NCBI GenBank assembly: GCA_043816165.1
Contig: JBDRIE010000037.1
Span: 3,063-67,062, forward strand
Length of the DNA: 64,000 nucleotides
Direction of reading: 5' to 3'
Source: JAACEU01 sp043816165
Lineage (GTDB): Bacteria > Patescibacteriota > Gracilibacteria > UBA1369 > LOWO2-01-FULL-3
Shown here in pieces: positions 44,871 to 52,723 of the stretch (the first letter of the stretch is position 1; each line of letters starts with the position of its first letter). Below the pieces are notes generated by a model that made no database searches, was not told where the DNA came from, and saw only the letters and a list, made by a program, of their open reading frames with translations. A program made the translations under genes and the position numbers.

Positions 44871-45182
44871 TTATGGAGAGAATTTGTAGCCAATGCAGTG
44901 TACTGTTTCGATAAATACGTTGCAATTATGTGTAGATAATTTTTGTCGTAATTTGCTTACATGCACATCTACAGTATTTGTTGGACAGCAAATATTCCTG
45001 TCCCAAACATCTTCCAAAATTCTTGTTCTACTCAAAACAATATCTACATTTCTCATAAAATATTCCATAAGGTTAAATTCTTTATTCCGTAAAAAAACTC
45101 TTCGATTACTTATAAAAAGTATGCGAGAATTTCTGTCTAACTTTAACACCCCAAAATCAAAATAGTTTTTTTCTTTATACAT
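44871..45182 (-). CDS. Stand-alone OmpR/PhoB-type winged-helix protein
   Basis: The 103 residues cover one Trans_reg_C (winged helix-turn-helix) domain and nothing else. LRNKEFNLMEYFMRN, ILEDVWDRN, TNTVDVHVSKLRQKL and the wing IETVHCIGYKF are all diagnostic. The receiver domain normally fused upstream is absent, and no histidine kinase is nearby. It is probably a constitutive or ligand-independent DNA-binding regulator. It is divergent from the DUF3467-glyS pair, so it may control itself or those genes. Confidence 0.85.
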   Translation of the reverse strand: MYKEKNYFDFGVLKLDRNSRILFISNRRVFLRNKEFNLMEYFMRNVDIVLSRTRILEDVWDRNICCPTNTVDVHVSKLRQKLSTHNCNVFIETVHCIGYKFSP

Positions 45183-45294
45183 ATTAAAAAATTATTGGTA
45201 CTAATTTAATAAAGCGAAAAGCAATAAATTCAAAATCTATATTCACCAACGACCCAGGATTGGCTTGTTTATAAGGATAACGACCGGAAAAAAG

Positions 45295-45316
45295 TGTTGT
45301 TGATAAATGTACAACA
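45295..45316. promoter_or_regulatory. Possible operator between winged-helix gene and DUF3467 gene
   Basis: A 6-bp inverted repeat, TGTTGT and ACAACA, with a 10-bp spacer lies in the 172-bp divergent region 39 bp before the DUF3467 ATG. The spacing of arms is about one helical turn and a half. It could bind the adjacent winged-helix protein, but this is only positional inference. No strong promoter was identified here. Confidence 0.25.
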
Positions 45317-45354
45317 GATTTGTAAACTAAAGCTAATCAATTAACAAAAAAAAT

Positions 45355-45606
45355 ATGGCTGAAGAAAAGAAAAAATATAAAGTTAAACTTCCTGAAGACA
45401 AAGAAGAAGGAGTATATGCAAATGCCGCATCGGTCCATTTCAATTCAAATGAATGCGTAGTGGATATGGCATACGTCATTCCAAACGCAAGCGAGCCGAT
45501 TCTGAAAGTTGTAAGCCGGGTTAACATGAGCCACAAAACCGCCGAATCATTTCTAAAAATTCTTTCTAATGCTATTTTAGATTACAAAAATAAACAAAAA
45601 GAATAA
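45355..45606 (+). CDS. DUF3467-family protein
   Basis: This small protein (83 aa) has the DUF3467 pattern. EEGVYANAASVHFNSNECVVDMAYVIP is near residues 18-45, then LKVVSRVNMSHKTAESFLKILSNAILDY. The family is widespread, of unknown function, and often sits beside information-processing genes. Its TAA stop overlaps the glyS start (TAATG, shared base 45606), so translation is coupled to glycyl-tRNA synthetase. No SD site; an A-rich leader precedes the ATG. Confidence 0.82.
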   Translation: MAEEKKKYKVKLPEDKEEGVYANAASVHFNSNECVVDMAYVIPNASEPILKVVSRVNMSHKTAESFLKILSNAILDYKNKQKE

Positions 45607-46982
45607 TGGAAAATTTAATGGAAAAAGTAGTAGCCCTTTGCAAAAGAAGAGGTTTTATATTCCCCGGGTCTGAAATATATGGAGGACTGGCCAACACTTG
45701 GGACTATGGTCCATACGGAACAGAGCTCAAAAATAATATAAAACAGCACTGGTGGAAAACATTCGTGCAAAAAAGAGACGACATGGTCGGTCTTGATTCT
45801 GCAATTCTTATGAACCCAAAAGTTTGGGAAGCATCCGGGCACGTTAATTCTTTTTCAGATCCATTAATGGATTGCAAGAATTGCAAAGAGAGAGTTCGCG
45901 GAGATCAATTAATCGAAAACAAATTAGGAGTAGAAGCAGCTGTTGGCAAAACACTGAAAGAAATTGGAGAAATCATTAAAGAAGAAAAAATTCAATGCCC
46001 AAAATGTGGAAAGTGTGACTTTACCGAAGCAAGATCATTCAACCTAATGTTTAAAACTCACCAAGGTGTAATTGAAGAAACAGCAGCGGCAGTCTACCTA
46101 AGACCGGAGACCGCGCAAGGAATATTCGTCAATTTCAAAAATATCGTCCAAACCTGCAGAAAAAAAATTCCATTTGGAATAGCCCAAATCGGGAAATCAT
46201 TCAGAAATGAAATTACTCCGGGAAATTTTACATTCAGAACACGTGAATTTGAACAAATGGAAATCGAATATTTCGTTTCTCCTACCGAAAAAGAAGACAT
46301 TAAGAGAATTTTTGATGAATGGAAAAAGGATTGTTTTGATTGGTATGTTGAAATTGGTGGTAAAAAGAAAAATCTACGCTACAGAGAGCACGACAAGGAC
46401 GAATTGTCACATTATTCTACAATGACATACGATATTGAATACAAATTCCCGTTTGGGTGGGGTGAATTAATGGGACTCGCATATAGAGGAAACTTTGACC
46501 TTACTCAGCACGAACATTATTCCGGCGCAGATTTGAAATATACAGACCCGATTACTAACGAAAAGTATTTACCTGATGTCATAGAACCATCATTCGGTGC
46601 CGAAAGATCTACATTGACCATACTGTTAGACGCATACGACGAAGACAAAATTGGCGATGAAGAAAGAACGGTTATGCGCTTCGCTCCGGCAATTGCTCCG
46701 GTAAAAGTCGCGATTTTTCCCTTAATGAAGAAGGAAAAGCTAATAAAAACCGCAAAAAAAATTTTTGATGAGCTAAAAGATAAAATGAAAGTAGAATACG
46801 ATGAAGCGGGAACTATTGGTAAAAGATACCGAAGACAAGATGAAATTGGTACGCCATACTGCGTTACCGTCGATTTCGACACTCTTGAGGACAAAACAGT
46901 CACTATTCGTGATCGAGACACAACAAAGCAGAAAAGAGTAGCGATCAAAGAACTCCTTGAAGGGGAAATCCTGAAGTTTTAA
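45606..46982 (+). CDS. glyS: Glycyl-tRNA synthetase (alpha2 type)
   Basis: This class II enzyme charges tRNA-Gly. It is the single-chain homodimeric type found in eukaryotes, archaea and many bacteria rather than the alpha2-beta2 type. RRGFIFPGSEIYGGLANTWDYGPYGTELKNN is near the N-terminus. Zinc-type Cys pairs (CKNC near 96; CPKCGKC near 129) are visible. Motif 2 is IGKSFRNEITPGNFTFRTREFEQMEIEYF near 196. GLAYRGNFDLTQHE and PSFGAERS (motif 3) complete the core. The C-terminal anticodon domain starts FAPAIAPVKVAIFPL. 458 aa. Confidence 0.95.
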   Translation: MENLMEKVVALCKRRGFIFPGSEIYGGLANTWDYGPYGTELKNNIKQHWWKTFVQKRDDMVGLDSAILMNPKVWEASGHVNSFSDPLMDCKNCKERVRGDQLIENKLGVEAAVGKTLKEIGEIIKEEKIQCPKCGKCDFTEARSFNLMFKTHQGVIEETAAAVYLRPETAQGIFVNFKNIVQTCRKKIPFGIAQIGKSFRNEITPGNFTFRTREFEQMEIEYFVSPTEKEDIKRIFDEWKKDCFDWYVEIGGKKKNLRYREHDKDELSHYSTMTYDIEYKFPFGWGELMGLAYRGNFDLTQHEHYSGADLKYTDPITNEKYLPDVIEPSFGAERSTLTILLDAYDEDKIGDEERTVMRFAPAIAPVKVAIFPLMKKEKLIKTAKKIFDELKDKMKVEYDEAGTIGKRYRRQDEIGTPYCVTVDFDTLEDKTVTIRDRDTTKQKRVAIKELLEGEILKF

Positions 46983-47090
46983 TCAAGCTTGAGAGGGAAA
47001 AGTTGTAAATTTATAATCAAGCGAATCTGGCCTAATAAAATTAGGCTCAAGTTGAGCGAAGATTAGAAACTTAAACTTTTCCCTCCCTAA
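46983..47090 (+). ncRNA. Structured element after glyS
   Basis: A perfect 12-bp inverted repeat (GAGGGAAAAGTT at 46993-47004; AACTTTTCCCTC at 47074-47085) encloses a second hairpin. That hairpin has a 7-bp stem (GCCTAAT at 47030-47036; ATTAGGC at 47040-47046) and an AAA loop. AATCT/AGATT (near 47024 and 47061) could pair around the inner hairpin. No T-tract follows on either strand, so it is not a plain terminator. It may be a 3'-UTR structure of glyS or a small RNA. The next gene has its own promoter just after. Confidence 0.5.
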
Positions 47091-47093
47091 CCA

Positions 47094-47122
47094 TTGTTAA
47101 AACCGCTCTTTTCTGCTAAAAT
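47094..47122 (+). promoter_or_regulatory. Promoter of the second TraG-like gene
   Basis: TTGTTA (47094-47099), 17 bp, then TAAAAT (47117-47122). It starts right after the structured element, with an A-rich leader of about 20 nt to ATG 47149. Confidence 0.6.
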
Positions 47123-47148
47123 ATAGGGAAAACTAAAACAAAAAAAGC

Positions 47149-49818
47149 ATGCTTTCCGGCCTTTGGAAATATATAATCAGCAAACCAATATCATTTTTGC
47201 TAATCGTAGTCGCGGTAATACTCTTTGCTTACTACGGTTTAAGATTAATGAGATATCTGTATCGGCTACATATGGCTAAAAAATTAGTATTCCTAAGAGT
47301 CACGCTATCAAGAGAAGAATCGCCCAAAGACAAAGATAAACAGGTGGAAAAAGATTTTAGAGAAAAAATATCTATAATGTCCCAATTCTATAGAAATCTT
47401 CACGAAACCATGGAATTGAACTTATGGAATCAAATTAAAGTTTGGTTATTCAGACACAACATTTTTACATTTGAGCTTGTTGCACACCAAAAAGTTGTAG
47501 ATTTCTACATCTCTACTCCGAAATACTACAAAGGGATTATAGAAAAAGGCATAACATCCTACTACCCTGACGCCGACATAGAAGCCCTGGAGGAATACGA
47601 ACCAATGCTGAAAGACAGTAAAATGAAAGGATATTACGCATATACTCAGAAAAAATACTGGTTTCCTGTCAAAACATTCAAGGTTGTTGAAAACGACCCG
47701 CTAAACAACCTCACCAACATTTTTTCCAAGCTTGAATCTGATGAAACCGCAGTAATTCAGATAGTTATTAGACCAAAAAGCGACAAATGGAGCAAAAAAG
47801 CCGAAGAAATGGGTGAAACATTTTTCAAAGGCAAAAAATCTGAAGGAATAAAAATCCCGGTAATTGGATGGGTTTTCAACGTATTTAAGGGAATTTTCCT
47901 GGGATACGAAAAGATGGAAATTCAGCCAAAACAAGGTGGGGACGGATATGTCCGAATGCTTCAATCCAAAGAAGAAGTTGCAAAGAGAATGGGTGAGAAA
48001 TCGTCTCAATCCGGCTTTGACACTGTCATAAGGCTATTATCCTCTGCCAGCACAGAAAAAAGAGCAGAAGAAATCAGCAATAACATGATTATCGGTTTAA
48101 GCCTATTTAAAGATCCATCCTCAAACTGGTTTCAAACTCGAAGAATTTTCTTTATAGATTCATTGAACGACTGGTGGTTTAATTTCAATTTTAGGAAAAG
48201 AATGATTGATTGTAGATTTTTTGGAATCGGGGAAAAAACCGAGATCCTGGCAGAAGATGAACTTTCTTCCTTATTCCATTTCCCAAATTCAAAATACAAC
48301 TACTCACCTACGATTAGATGGATGGATTACAAGGTTCTTCCGGCCCCTACAAACGTACCTGAAGAAGGAATATTGATCGGCCATAACGTATACAGAGGAA
48401 ACAAAAAAGAGATTAGATTCTTGAAAGAAGACAGATCGAGACACCACTATATAATCGGTAAATCTGGTTCCGGTAAATCCGCCCTATTATCCTTTATGGC
48501 AAGGCAAGACATAATAAACGGAGAGGGGGTATGTGTAATTGATCCGCATGGTGATTTGATCGAAGACATACTCACATACATACCAAAAGAAAGAGCAAAA
48601 GACGTAATTATATTTGATCCGGCAGATCAGGAAAGACCTATGGGATTAAACATGCTGGACGCTAAAGATTCATCCGAGGTGGACTTAATCTCATCACAAG
48701 CAACCGAAATATTCATAAAGCTATTCGGAGATGAAATTTTTGGACCTCGAATCCAGCATTACTTTAGAAATGCTTGTTTGACCTTAATGGAAGACACTGA
48801 AGAAGGTGCAACACTGATTGATATTCCTAGAATGTTTACCGATGATGCATTTTTAAAATTTAAGGTAAAAAAGGCTACAAATCCGGTTGTTAAATCATTT
48901 TGGCAACACGAATATGCAAACACCGGAGATAGAGAAAGACAGGAAATGATCCCATATTTCAGTTCGAAATTCGGTCCATTTATTACTAATTCGATAATGA
49001 GAAATACGATTGGGCAAAGAAAATCTTCCTTTGATTTTAGAAAAGTCATGGATGAAGGAAAAATTCTATTAGTAAAGCTTTCCAAAGGTGAAATAGGGGA
49101 TCTAAACACGCAACTATTAGGACTGGTTATTGTCTCAAAAATACAAATGGCCGCGATGAGTCGTGCAGACATGCCTGAAGATCAACGTAAGGACTTTTTC
49201 CTCTATGTGGATGAGTTCCAGAATTTCGCTACGGACAGCTTCTGTGCAATCTTATCCGAGGCGAGAAAGTACCATTTGAACCTAATTATGGCTCATCAAT
49301 ACATAAACCAGCTGGTTACATCAAAATACGGCACAACTTCAACACAAATCCGTGATGCAGTATTCGGTAACGTGGGTACTTTGTGCTCATTCAAGGTGGG
49401 CGCCGATGACGCCGAATATCTCGCAAAAGAATATGCCCCATTATTGACTGAGCAGGACGTAATTGGAATCTCCAACTACAAAATGTACTGCAAATTAAAC
49501 ATAAAAAACTCCACATCCAGGCCTTTCTCAGTTAACACAATTTGGGATACTACTGGTCAAAACCACAAAATAGCTGAAGTAATACGTGAGTACTCCAGAT
49601 TGAAACATGCCAGGAAGAAAGAATTTGTGAATGAAGAAATCGTTACCAGGATTGGCATAGACATTGATGCACCACCTGTAGACATAAGCAAATTGCCAGG
49701 CCAACCAAATATGCAACAAGCTCCGGAAGGCAATGCTATGGCTAATCTTCTAGCCGCAGGCGGGGGAGAGCCTCCAATCGGCGCTGAAGAGCCTCAGCCT
49801 GAGAAGGAGGAAGAGTAA
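47149..49818 (+). CDS. TraG/VirB4-like membrane-anchored ATPase (paralogue B)
   Basis: It has the same architecture as the gene at 27.9-30.3 kb. One N-terminal transmembrane helix (residues 15-32) is followed by a long alpha/beta region. Then comes a HerA/TraG-type ATPase: IIGKSGSGKSALL near 442, VCVIDPHGDLIEDIL, Walker B FFLYVDEFQNF near 685 and LIMAHQYINQL. The C-terminal 60 residues are Pro/Gly/Glu-rich and probably disordered. 889 aa. Unlike its paralogue it is a single-gene unit with its own promoter. It probably drives DNA or protein across the envelope. No relaxase, pilin or VirB channel gene is adjacent. Confidence 0.82.
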   Translation: MLSGLWKYIISKPISFLLIVVAVILFAYYGLRLMRYLYRLHMAKKLVFLRVTLSREESPKDKDKQVEKDFREKISIMSQFYRNLHETMELNLWNQIKVWLFRHNIFTFELVAHQKVVDFYISTPKYYKGIIEKGITSYYPDADIEALEEYEPMLKDSKMKGYYAYTQKKYWFPVKTFKVVENDPLNNLTNIFSKLESDETAVIQIVIRPKSDKWSKKAEEMGETFFKGKKSEGIKIPVIGWVFNVFKGIFLGYEKMEIQPKQGGDGYVRMLQSKEEVAKRMGEKSSQSGFDTVIRLLSSASTEKRAEEISNNMIIGLSLFKDPSSNWFQTRRIFFIDSLNDWWFNFNFRKRMIDCRFFGIGEKTEILAEDELSSLFHFPNSKYNYSPTIRWMDYKVLPAPTNVPEEGILIGHNVYRGNKKEIRFLKEDRSRHHYIIGKSGSGKSALLSFMARQDIINGEGVCVIDPHGDLIEDILTYIPKERAKDVIIFDPADQERPMGLNMLDAKDSSEVDLISSQATEIFIKLFGDEIFGPRIQHYFRNACLTLMEDTEEGATLIDIPRMFTDDAFLKFKVKKATNPVVKSFWQHEYANTGDRERQEMIPYFSSKFGPFITNSIMRNTIGQRKSSFDFRKVMDEGKILLVKLSKGEIGDLNTQLLGLVIVSKIQMAAMSRADMPEDQRKDFFLYVDEFQNFATDSFCAILSEARKYHLNLIMAHQYINQLVTSKYGTTSTQIRDAVFGNVGTLCSFKVGADDAEYLAKEYAPLLTEQDVIGISNYKMYCKLNIKNSTSRPFSVNTIWDTTGQNHKIAEVIREYSRLKHARKKEFVNEEIVTRIGIDIDAPPVDISKLPGQPNMQQAPEGNAMANLLAAGGGEPPIGAEEPQPEKEEE

Positions 49819-49823
49819 ATTTA

Positions 49824-49852
49824 TTGACAAAACCACGAAAACAGGGTAATTT
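49824..49852 (+). promoter_or_regulatory. Promoter of the second GC-rich cassette
   Basis: Consensus TTGACA (49824-49829), 17 bp, then TAATTT (49847-49852), only 6 bp after the TraG-like stop. Initiation near 49859 would transcribe about 280 nt of structured leader before the internal terminator. Confidence 0.7.
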
Positions 49853-49858
49853 TGCATA

Positions 49859-50142
49859 CTTCTATTTTTATCGAAGGAATTAGATCTTTGACAATTTAAG
49901 TGGAGAGCAATCTGTCTCTTAAAATAATGCTTGACCTCGGCACATCTGTGCGTGAGAGTCAATCGTCTAAGAGCCGGATCCTCTCTCTACTTTTAATGGG
50001 ATTATTTAAAAACAATTATCGGCAGATATTAAGGATCAAAAACCTGATTTTTGGTTCTCAACATCTGCCGATACTGATTACAGTTTCGGGTATGACAGAC
50101 AAAACATTCTTTAGACCGGGAATAATCCCGGCAATTTTTTTT
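49859..50142 (+). ncRNA. Structured leader RNA with internal terminator
   Basis: The 347-bp space before the GC-rich gene holds no gene but is highly structured. A boxA-like motif (GATCTTTGACAATTT) is at 49883-49897. Hairpin 1 is at 49931-49962 (TTGAC/GTCAA outer, GCACA-TC-TGTGC inner). Hairpin 2 pairs ATCGGCAGAT (50018-50027) with ATCTGCCGAT (50063-50072), with an inner ATCAAAAA/TTTTTGGT helix. An intrinsic terminator ends it at 50116-50142, 23 nt before the ATG. This is the layout of an attenuator, riboswitch or independent small RNA. I recognise no known RNA family. Confidence 0.6.
50116..50142 (+). terminator. Intrinsic terminator inside the leader
   Basis: CCGGGA and TCCCGG form a 6-bp GC-rich stem with a 4-nt loop, then CAA and eight T. 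It lies before the Shine-Dalgarno site (AAGGAGAAGGAAG) and start at 50166, so read-through or antitermination is needed to express the gene. An upstream TCGGG (50085-50089) could pair with CCCGG and form an antiterminator. Confidence 0.8.
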
Positions 50143-50165
50143 GACCTCAGACAAGGAGAAGGAAG

Positions 50166-51104
50166 ATGCAGGCAAAAACAAAGAAAACAATCGTTTGGTG
50201 TGGAGTGGGTTCCATTCTCGCCATCGCGGTAGTCCTGGGAGTGGTCTACCGCGACGAGATCAATAATGCATTGAGCTCGTCCAGGACGGCCAAACCCAAA
50301 GACCGCGACCGCGGCCCCATCATCACCACCAAGATGCCACCCACTTCGAAGAAGAAGGCGGCAGTAAAGAAGCCCGCCAAGGTCAAGAAGGCGGTGGTCA
50401 AGAAGGCCGCTCCCACGACCTCCACCAAGCCCGCAGACACGAAGAAGAGCGCGACGCCACCAGCCAATACCCCTCCCACGGACAAGACGGCAAGTCCCGC
50501 CCCCCTCGTCGAGCCCACCGAACCGGAAAACCGGTGCGCCGAACTGCCGTTCAGCTACGAGTTCGCCGCCAACGACCCGAATGCGAAGGATCCCTTTTTC
50601 AAGCGCTATTGGGGTCAGAACTACGGCTGTTTCTTGGCGGCAAGCCATGACCTGGGGATGCCGGGCACGATCCCTCAAGTCAGGGTCCGCCTCGAGAAGA
50701 TGTCGGAAAGGCACTTCAAGCGCTACAAGGTCAAACTGGAGAAGATCATTCGGCGCGCCGTTTGTCGCACGCTCGACTACTACCTATCGACGTGCAGGGT
50801 AGTCTTGAACCCGAACCACATCAACTACCTCTCAACAGAAGACATCAGAGTGCTACTTCAAGGGTCAGCAAGGCTGCACGACGTCACTCCTCCCGACCGA
50901 TTCCGCTCCAGACGAGCAAATCCGAAGCGCGTTCGCGTCAACCCGTCACCGGGCCTCATATCTTCAACCCCGCCGACGGACACGGACAGTCCCACCGCCA
51001 CCACCAAGCCCAACAAGCGGCGCATCAATGTCGGCCTAAAAAAGCGCCAACGCATGACGCCTCGGCTGTGCGGTAGCGATCTGAGGGCTTGCCCAAAACC
51101 ATAG
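50166..51104 (+). CDS. GC-rich orphan: membrane-anchored Lys/Pro-rich protein
   Basis: I do not recognise this 312 aa protein. Residues 9-28 are a transmembrane anchor (IVWCGVGSILAIAVVLGVVY). Residues 35-115 are a Lys/Ala/Pro/Thr linker of histone-tail type (KKKAAVKKPAKVKKAVVKK). A folded region at about 118-235 holds four Cys (ENRCAEL, GCFLAAS, AVCRTLDYYLSTCRVV) that could form disulfides outside the cell. A basic Pro/Thr tail with two more Cys ends it. GC content looks near 60% against an AT-rich host, with GC-ending codons throughout. A strong Shine-Dalgarno site sets the start. Probably acquired. Confidence 0.75.
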   Translation: MQAKTKKTIVWCGVGSILAIAVVLGVVYRDEINNALSSSRTAKPKDRDRGPIITTKMPPTSKKKAAVKKPAKVKKAVVKKAAPTTSTKPADTKKSATPPANTPPTDKTASPAPLVEPTEPENRCAELPFSYEFAANDPNAKDPFFKRYWGQNYGCFLAASHDLGMPGTIPQVRVRLEKMSERHFKRYKVKLEKIIRRAVCRTLDYYLSTCRVVLNPNHINYLSTEDIRVLLQGSARLHDVTPPDRFRSRRANPKRVRVNPSPGLISSTPPTDTDSPTATTKPNKRRINVGLKKRQRMTPRLCGSDLRACPKP

Positions 51105-51242
51105 GTACAACAAACAGAAAGGAGGTTGCGCACTTCACAGCCACGAAGAACCAAATTAATCCCATACAGTAGAACTAGAGGAAAGCTCCTTCTTGACGTC
51201 CCGCCCGGGGGGTCACTAAGAAGGAGCTTTTCGCATAACTAT
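51105..51242 (+). other. 3' region of the second GC-rich cassette
   Basis: After the stop lies a sequence with a perfect Shine-Dalgarno-like AAAGGAGG (51118-51125), but no ATG or GTG at a sensible distance. A TTG directly abuts it, and the frame from it runs through the terminator, so I do not call a gene. It may be a remnant of a lost downstream gene. The terminator at 51182 follows. Confidence 0.4.
51182..51231 (+). terminator. Strong terminator of the second GC-rich cassette
   Basis: A perfect 13-bp stem (AAAGCTCCTTCTT at 51182-51194; AAGAAGGAGCTTT at 51218-51230) has an unusual 23-nt GC-rich loop (CCGCCCGGGGGG core). Only about four T follow, so it may work in both directions. It also faces the end of the convergent gene at 51243. 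Confidence 0.75.
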
Positions 51243-52571
51243 TTATTTGGAAAATTCCTTTTTATATTTGGAATTCAACTTTTTCCATCTTTCCCTTTCC
51301 TTCGCGTCATCATCATTCTCCATCAAATATTCCGAAGAATCTACCAACTGCATAAGCACCACTTTATCACTTTTTCCTTTCAGAAGACCCTCTGTCAATA
51401 TCACCTTCTTATGATAATGAAGTAAACTGTCTTTTAGTATCCTTGGATCAGCCACATATTTTTGCGTATATTCCGCCATTCTCTTAACAACCCAAAAATA
51501 CAAAAGTTTATATTTCCTTGATGTATCATCATTGGCTTCCGCAAACCATTTCTCATATAAATCCAGACCAGTTAAACCAGTATACAATTTACGAATTCCG
51601 GCACGCTTACTTGAAAACAATCCCATAAACCTTGCATCCGCCTGCCCGGGAGTCTCTCCGGGCTTTTCCTTCCAGAAGTCCTTATCCTGAAGATATTTCA
51701 TTTTATCATCTGTAATCCATTCCTTAAATTGATCCAGATCCTTTTTGAATACATCCGGCTTAGCTATTTCATATTTTTTGCAAAATTCCTCACTGCCAAA
51801 CTGTTCAACCTTCGGCTTCACCTTCGGCTGAACCTTAGGCTTCACCTTAGGCTTCACCTTCAGCTGAGCTTTCTGCTCTTCCTTCACAATCATATATGCA
51901 AATCTGCTTTTTGCGCCTTTCTTTTTTCCCACACCATCACCGAGCGTTAACTTGATCTGTTCTACCGATAAATCGTCTAAATTTGAATTAACGTTTGTAA
52001 TCCGCCTAAAAGCCAAAAGAAAGTTTAAAACTCCTTTTTTCCCGTAAACAATATCGCTTCCACTCTTCTTCACCAACGCCCAAATATCTTTTTGATACTT
52101 TCTTTTCAATACTCTATCGGAACCGGTATAAGTACCCAGTTTTAGAAAAACATCAAGAGCAGGCTTCAAGTCCTTGAACCACTTTTTTGTGGCAGGATCC
52201 AATTTACTTTCCAATTTTGATATTTGAGATGCGGCATTAATATAAGGCTTGTACCATTTCGCCTCATGCCACTTCTGCGTGAATCTTGTAGAATCCACTG
52301 ATCCCACCAGGACAGTCGGCTTCAATTTTCTCATTTTTTTTACATTCTCATTGTCAGTTTCAGATTCACTCATTTTGTAATACTCTTTGTGAATATCACC
52401 GCGCTTTTCGAGACTTTCACGTACCACATCTCTAGAAGATCCGGACGTTGCCTTTCTTAAAACTAAACGCTGCGCTGCAGCCTTTTTTATTACAGCTTTT
52501 TGCGAAGTGATTTGCAACTTCAATGGTTGCTTATTTCTTTCTAATTTTCCAACTTCTTTTTTATCTCCCAT
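51243..52571 (-). CDS. Large basic orphan protein
   Basis: No family is recognised for this 442 aa, Lys-rich, soluble protein with no signal peptide or membrane helix. Two mainly helical halves (about residues 90-235 and 260-440) flank a linker of KPKV/QPKV repeats near 240-258. The halves share WF/WY-type aromatic positions (KKWFKDLKPALDVFLKLG; YEKWFAEANDDTSRKYK), so they may be distant repeats of one fold. The N-terminal 60 residues are basic and polar. A TGG-TATAAT promoter and A-rich leader precede it. Nucleic-acid binding is possible from charge only. Confidence 0.7.
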   Translation of the reverse strand: MGDKKEVGKLERNKQPLKLQITSQKAVIKKAAAQRLVLRKATSGSSRDVVRESLEKRGDIHKEYYKMSESETDNENVKKMRKLKPTVLVGSVDSTRFTQKWHEAKWYKPYINAASQISKLESKLDPATKKWFKDLKPALDVFLKLGTYTGSDRVLKRKYQKDIWALVKKSGSDIVYGKKGVLNFLLAFRRITNVNSNLDDLSVEQIKLTLGDGVGKKKGAKSRFAYMIVKEEQKAQLKVKPKVKPKVQPKVKPKVEQFGSEEFCKKYEIAKPDVFKKDLDQFKEWITDDKMKYLQDKDFWKEKPGETPGQADARFMGLFSSKRAGIRKLYTGLTGLDLYEKWFAEANDDTSRKYKLLYFWVVKRMAEYTQKYVADPRILKDSLLHYHKKVILTEGLLKGKSDKVVLMQLVDSSEYLMENDDDAKERERWKKLNSKYKKEFSK

Positions 52572-52591
52572 ATTTATTTTTATTTCCGTTA

Positions 52592-52600
52592 ATTATACCA
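52592..52600 (-). promoter_or_regulatory. Extended -10 promoter of the basic orphan gene
   Basis: TGGTATAAT (complement of 52592-52600) is preceded by TTTTTTG, as at 27786. A weak TTTAAA lies 17 bp upstream at the -35 position. The leader is about 15 nt and A-rich. Confidence 0.55.
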
Positions 52601-52628
52601 CAAAAAAGGCTCTATTTAAAGCCGCAAA

Positions 52629-52705
52629 TGGTGTCAGGGGGGGGATTTGAACCCCCGACCTCTGGGTTATGAATCCAACGCTCTCACCAACTGAGCTACC
52701 CTGAC
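52629..52705 (-). tRNA. tRNA with CAT anticodon (elongator Met or Ile2)
   Basis: The acceptor GTCAGGG pairs with CCCTGAC, then A and an encoded CCA. The anticodon loop TTCATAA gives CAT, and the T arm is GGGGG-TTCAAAT-CCCCC. The first pair G1-C72 is intact, so it is not an initiator. A CAT anticodon can be elongator Met or, after lysidine modification, Ile (AUA). I cannot tell which from the sequence. One A-C mismatch closes the anticodon stem next to the loop. Confidence 0.92.
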
Positions 52706-52723
52706 ACATACGCCTAAAAACAT

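Noticed and set aside
50058..50714. Long minus-strand ORF opposite the GC-rich orphan
   Set aside because: It is a composition shadow: GC-rich codons of the plus gene leave the reverse frame open. It crosses the terminator and leader hairpin and has no start signal.
51126..51425. TTG-started ORF just after an AAAGGAGG site
   Set aside because: The SD abuts the start with no spacing, and the frame passes through a strong terminator into the opposite gene.
52629..52705. Second initiator tRNA
   Set aside because: It has a paired first base (G1-C72) and lacks the three G-C pairs next to the anticodon loop, unlike the neighbouring fMet tRNA.
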